Shown here: positions 62,189-64,000 of the stretch, in pieces
How positions within the stretch are numbered: the stretch's first letter is position 1
How the letters are laid out: every line of letters starts with the position of its first letter
DNA from: Palsa-883 sp963826975
GTDB taxonomy: Bacteria; Pseudomonadota; Alphaproteobacteria; Acetobacterales; Acetobacteraceae
DNA: 64,000 nt
Assembly (NCBI GenBank): GCA_963826975.1
Contig: CAWGZJ010000007.1
Location: 1-64,000, forward strand
Direction: 5' to 3'
Notes under the pieces: model-generated
What the model was told of the DNA's origin: nothing
The model's input: the letters and a program-made list of their open reading frames with translations, nothing else
Database searches by the model: none
Program-made: the position numbers and the translations under genes

Positions 62189-63213
62189 CGCCCACATGCG
62201 CGGAATCCCAACCGCAGCACCGCTTCGTGCTGCAAGCGCTTGATCCTGCCCTTGGCTGCCCGGTGCTGGAAGCGATGCTGCGCGTGGCGGACCTGGAGGA
62301 GTTGCGGCCACTTCTGGGTAAGGACGCATTGGAGGACGCCGAGCTGCGTCATAGTTATGTTCTTGATCCGGACGAGCTGTGCACGATCACGGAACGGTTC
62401 GGTGTCGCATTTGATGCGGCCGGGCGCGAGTGCTGGCTGTCACGCGCGCGCTCGATCGGAGACGTGCCCTATCTGGTCCACACGGGGTATGAGCTGGCTC
62501 TGATGTTGGATGGTGTGAAGCCATTCGCGAAATTCGACGCCGGATATCCAATCGAGCCCGGCGAGTTTACTGTGGAAGCCCTGTTCGAGCCGCACGTTCG
62601 GTCTGGTCTGCTGGTCAAGCGGGTGGTGGACGAGCCTTTCGATCCGCCGATCCGTACGCGCAGAGGTCGCGTGTTCGAGGGTCAGCGGTGGGTATTCTAC
62701 GCTCGTCGCACCGAAGAATGGCGGATCGATGCTCACCTCCTGCTCCAGCGGCAGCACAATCACGGTCCGTGGAACGAGACGCTGGAGCGCCTGGAAGGCT
62801 CTCTACTGGGCTACACGGACGAGCAGAACGACTGGTGGATTATGCACCGGCGGCGTGCCCACGCATCGGCCAGTTTCCCGGATAGGACGGCCTACACAGC
62901 CGTGACCGCCGCCGAACTGGCCTGGATACGTGCGGCCGGTGGGCGCGCCTTGCCGCCGGATGGGCCGGAGGCCTCGCTAGAGTTGGTGATGCACGGGTGT
63001 CTACCAGAACCGGCCGCGCTCGATGACTGGCTTGCCGCCTCCAACGCCACGGCGATCGTGCGCTTCGCTCTGTCTCGGGATTTCCTGGATAGCCGGGAAT
63101 ATGGACACCGAGACGGCGCGCGCTGCTATTTGATCGCGCGGTCCGAGGTGCCAAGTCTCAACCGTGCCCTGACCTCGGGAATTGCAATTATTGCTGAACA
63201 ATCGACGATCTGA
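62185..63213 (+). CDS. Hypothetical protein translationally coupled to serS
   Basis: A 342-residue protein that begins at GTG (62185) overlapping the serS TGA. No transmembrane segments or signal peptide. It is rich in aromatic and charged residues. Distinct segments: VLQALDPALGCPVLEAMLRVADLEEL, YELALMLDGVKPFAKFD (possible beta-hairpin), RVFEGQRWVFYARRTEEWRI and ARCYLIARSEVPSLNRAL. I do not recognise a family. Coupling to serS suggests a steady but low expression. GC and codon use are slightly lower than serS, so recent arrival downstream of serS is possible. Confidence 0.75.
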   Translation: MTPTCAESQPQHRFVLQALDPALGCPVLEAMLRVADLEELRPLLGKDALEDAELRHSYVLDPDELCTITERFGVAFDAAGRECWLSRARSIGDVPYLVHTGYELALMLDGVKPFAKFDAGYPIEPGEFTVEALFEPHVRSGLLVKRVVDEPFDPPIRTRRGRVFEGQRWVFYARRTEEWRIDAHLLLQRQHNHGPWNETLERLEGSLLGYTDEQNDWWIMHRRRAHASASFPDRTAYTAVTAAELAWIRAAGGRALPPDGPEASLELVMHGCLPEPAALDDWLAASNATAIVRFALSRDFLDSREYGHRDGARCYLIARSEVPSLNRALTSGIAIIAEQSTI

Positions 63214-63396
63214 GGTATAGACGCGCCAAATCTTCGGGCGCCTGGTGTGACTTATCGCGCAGGTGACGATGCGAACTCGGATCGGCGCCCGAGGCGGTCT
63301 CGACCCATGGCCCTCAGCCCAGACGCTCGGCCATCGATCGGGATGTATTCGCGGCTGGGTGTGCGGTTTCAAATCGTGTGGTCATGCCCGCAATCG

Positions 63397-63828
63397 TCAC
63401 TCACGCGAAGCCAGGCGAAGGTTGCCGGCGCGGTTCCAGGCGATGAAGGCTTCCAGCACCCGACTGAAGAATCGCGGCGGTATGAATCCGAAATCATAGC
63501 GCTCGGTGTTCGGGATCTTGCGCAGATCGTAACCCGGCCAGAGAAACTCATTGCCTTCGGCGATGACGATCCACGACCGGTCATCGTCAAGCCCAAGATG
63601 CCGCTTGATCGCAGCAGGGATCTCAACCCCGCTAGCGGGGTTGACGGGTGCGCCATGTGTGATGGGAAGCACTGTGACGACGGTCGCTCCGTCGGCTTCG
63701 CGTTCGACCGCTAGCACGATGACGCTCGGGCGATCCTTGCGTCCTTCTTCCCGTCCCGATTGGTGTTCGCGGTGCCAGAGATAGGCGTAGCAGATGACGA
63801 GGCCCGGCTCGGGCGTCGGGATTGCCAT
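63397..63828 (-). CDS. PemK/MazF-like toxin-family protein
   Basis: A 143-residue protein with an SH3-like MazF/PemK pattern: PEPGLVICYAYLWHREH, KDRPSVIVLAVERE (the KxRPxVV-like strand), VVTVLPITHGAP and EIPAAIKRHLGLDDDRSWIVIAEGNEF. Such proteins are usually mRNA interferases. It is ten bases downstream of a small upstream gene on the same strand that looks like its antitoxin. The fold match is by motif only, and some family members are inactive. Confidence 0.55.
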   Translation of the reverse strand: MAIPTPEPGLVICYAYLWHREHQSGREEGRKDRPSVIVLAVEREADGATVVTVLPITHGAPVNPASGVEIPAAIKRHLGLDDDRSWIVIAEGNEFLWPGYDLRKIPNTERYDFGFIPPRFFSRVLEAFIAWNRAGNLRLASRE

Positions 63829-63837
63829 GCCTCTCCG

Positions 63838-64000
63838 CTACTCGTTGTCGAGCAGGGCATCGAGATGCGCGTGCCTCGCGTCCATGCGGGACGCGCCGAT
63901 CGCCTTCACCTTCGCCTCGGGCAGATCGGCTGTGGCAAAGCTTTGGCGGCTCTCCTGGAAGCGCTTGAACGCCTCATATTCGTCCGGTGCGACAAAGTAC
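63838..64000 (-). CDS. Probable antitoxin partner, C-terminal part (runs off edge)
   Basis: The last 54 codons before TAG at 63838 read PDEYEAFKRFQESRQSFATA DLPEAKVKAIGASRMDARHA HLDALLDNE: small, charged and helical, as expected for the antitoxin of a PemK-like toxin. It is ten bases upstream of the toxin ATG, with a GGAGAGG ribosome site between. The N-terminal DNA-binding part lies outside the window. Confidence 0.5.
   Translation of the reverse strand, partial: YFVAPDEYEAFKRFQESRQSFATADLPEAKVKAIGASRMDARHAHLDALLDNE

Overview
The window looks like part of a high-GC alphaproteobacterial chromosome, most like an Acetobacteraceae or Rhodospirillales relative. That is an inference from the housekeeping order argS - SPOR protein - nagZ - M50 protease - scpA - scpB - tatB - tatC - serS, from the GC content, and from the families of accessory genes. 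No rRNA is present. The one tRNA is a selenocysteine tRNA on the minus strand.

The left end (1-6.8 kb) is an accessory island. A frameshifted IS66 transposase is followed by a decaying CRISPR-Cas locus that I read as type IV-A. It holds csf3, an IS200/IS605 element with a collapsed tnpB, an inverted partial copy of cas6e, the first ~70 codons of a DinG helicase (csf4) cut inside its Walker A motif, a mini CRISPR array (three good repeats and one degenerate one), csf2, a Cas6e-like nuclease and a putative csf1. The csf1-cas6e-csf2-array part still looks co-transcribed, but the helicase needed for interference is lost.

7-11 kb is an AtzF-AtzG-AtzE-AtzH (allophanate / carboxybiuret amidohydrolase) operon. 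11.7-16.7 kb is myo-inositol catabolism (iolE, iolD, iolG and an IolI/H-like isomerase). 16.7-20.3 kb is the minus-strand selA-selB-tRNA-Sec cluster. Its partner selD lies at 26.6-27.7 kb, separated by a Tat-exported sugar-binding protein, an enolase-superfamily dehydratase and two nearly identical IS110 elements in opposite orientation. The IS110 pair sits symmetrically in the two arms of a dispersed palindromic repeat, and the second copy has lost 185 bp from the region expected to encode the bridge RNA.

27.8-33.4 kb has a DHA2-type drug exporter facing a WYL regulator with a nonsense codon, with a perfect palindromic operator between them, then small lipoproteins, a CBS protein, DUF1328 and pdxY. 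33.8-36.6 kb is a hydantoinase / small membrane protein / N-carbamoyl-amino-acid hydrolase operon. 36.7-39.5 kb is a frameshifted prpD with prpC. 40.2 kb encodes a lysine-rich H1-like protein followed by a clear terminator. 40.8-43 kb is the otnC/otnK four-carbon acid sugar pair. Then come a glycosyltransferase, a phytanoyl-CoA dioxygenase-like protein, a DUF6134 protein, an EamA transporter with a palindromic operator, and an MFS transporter.

48.5-62.2 kb is the housekeeping block. It is interrupted between scpB and tatB by a PEP-CTERM protein, an oligopeptide-type binding protein, an amidase remnant and an HpcH/HpaI aldolase. No tatA is seen there. A hypothetical gene is translationally coupled to serS, and a PemK/MazF-like toxin-antitoxin pair runs off the right edge.

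Several genes have one- or two-base frame breaks (IS66 transposase, a Gly/Tyr-rich lipoprotein, prpD, scpB). Each is either recent decay or an assembly indel, and the sequence alone cannot say which. The intergenic spaces are rich in dispersed palindromes (at least four families) and short tandem repeats.
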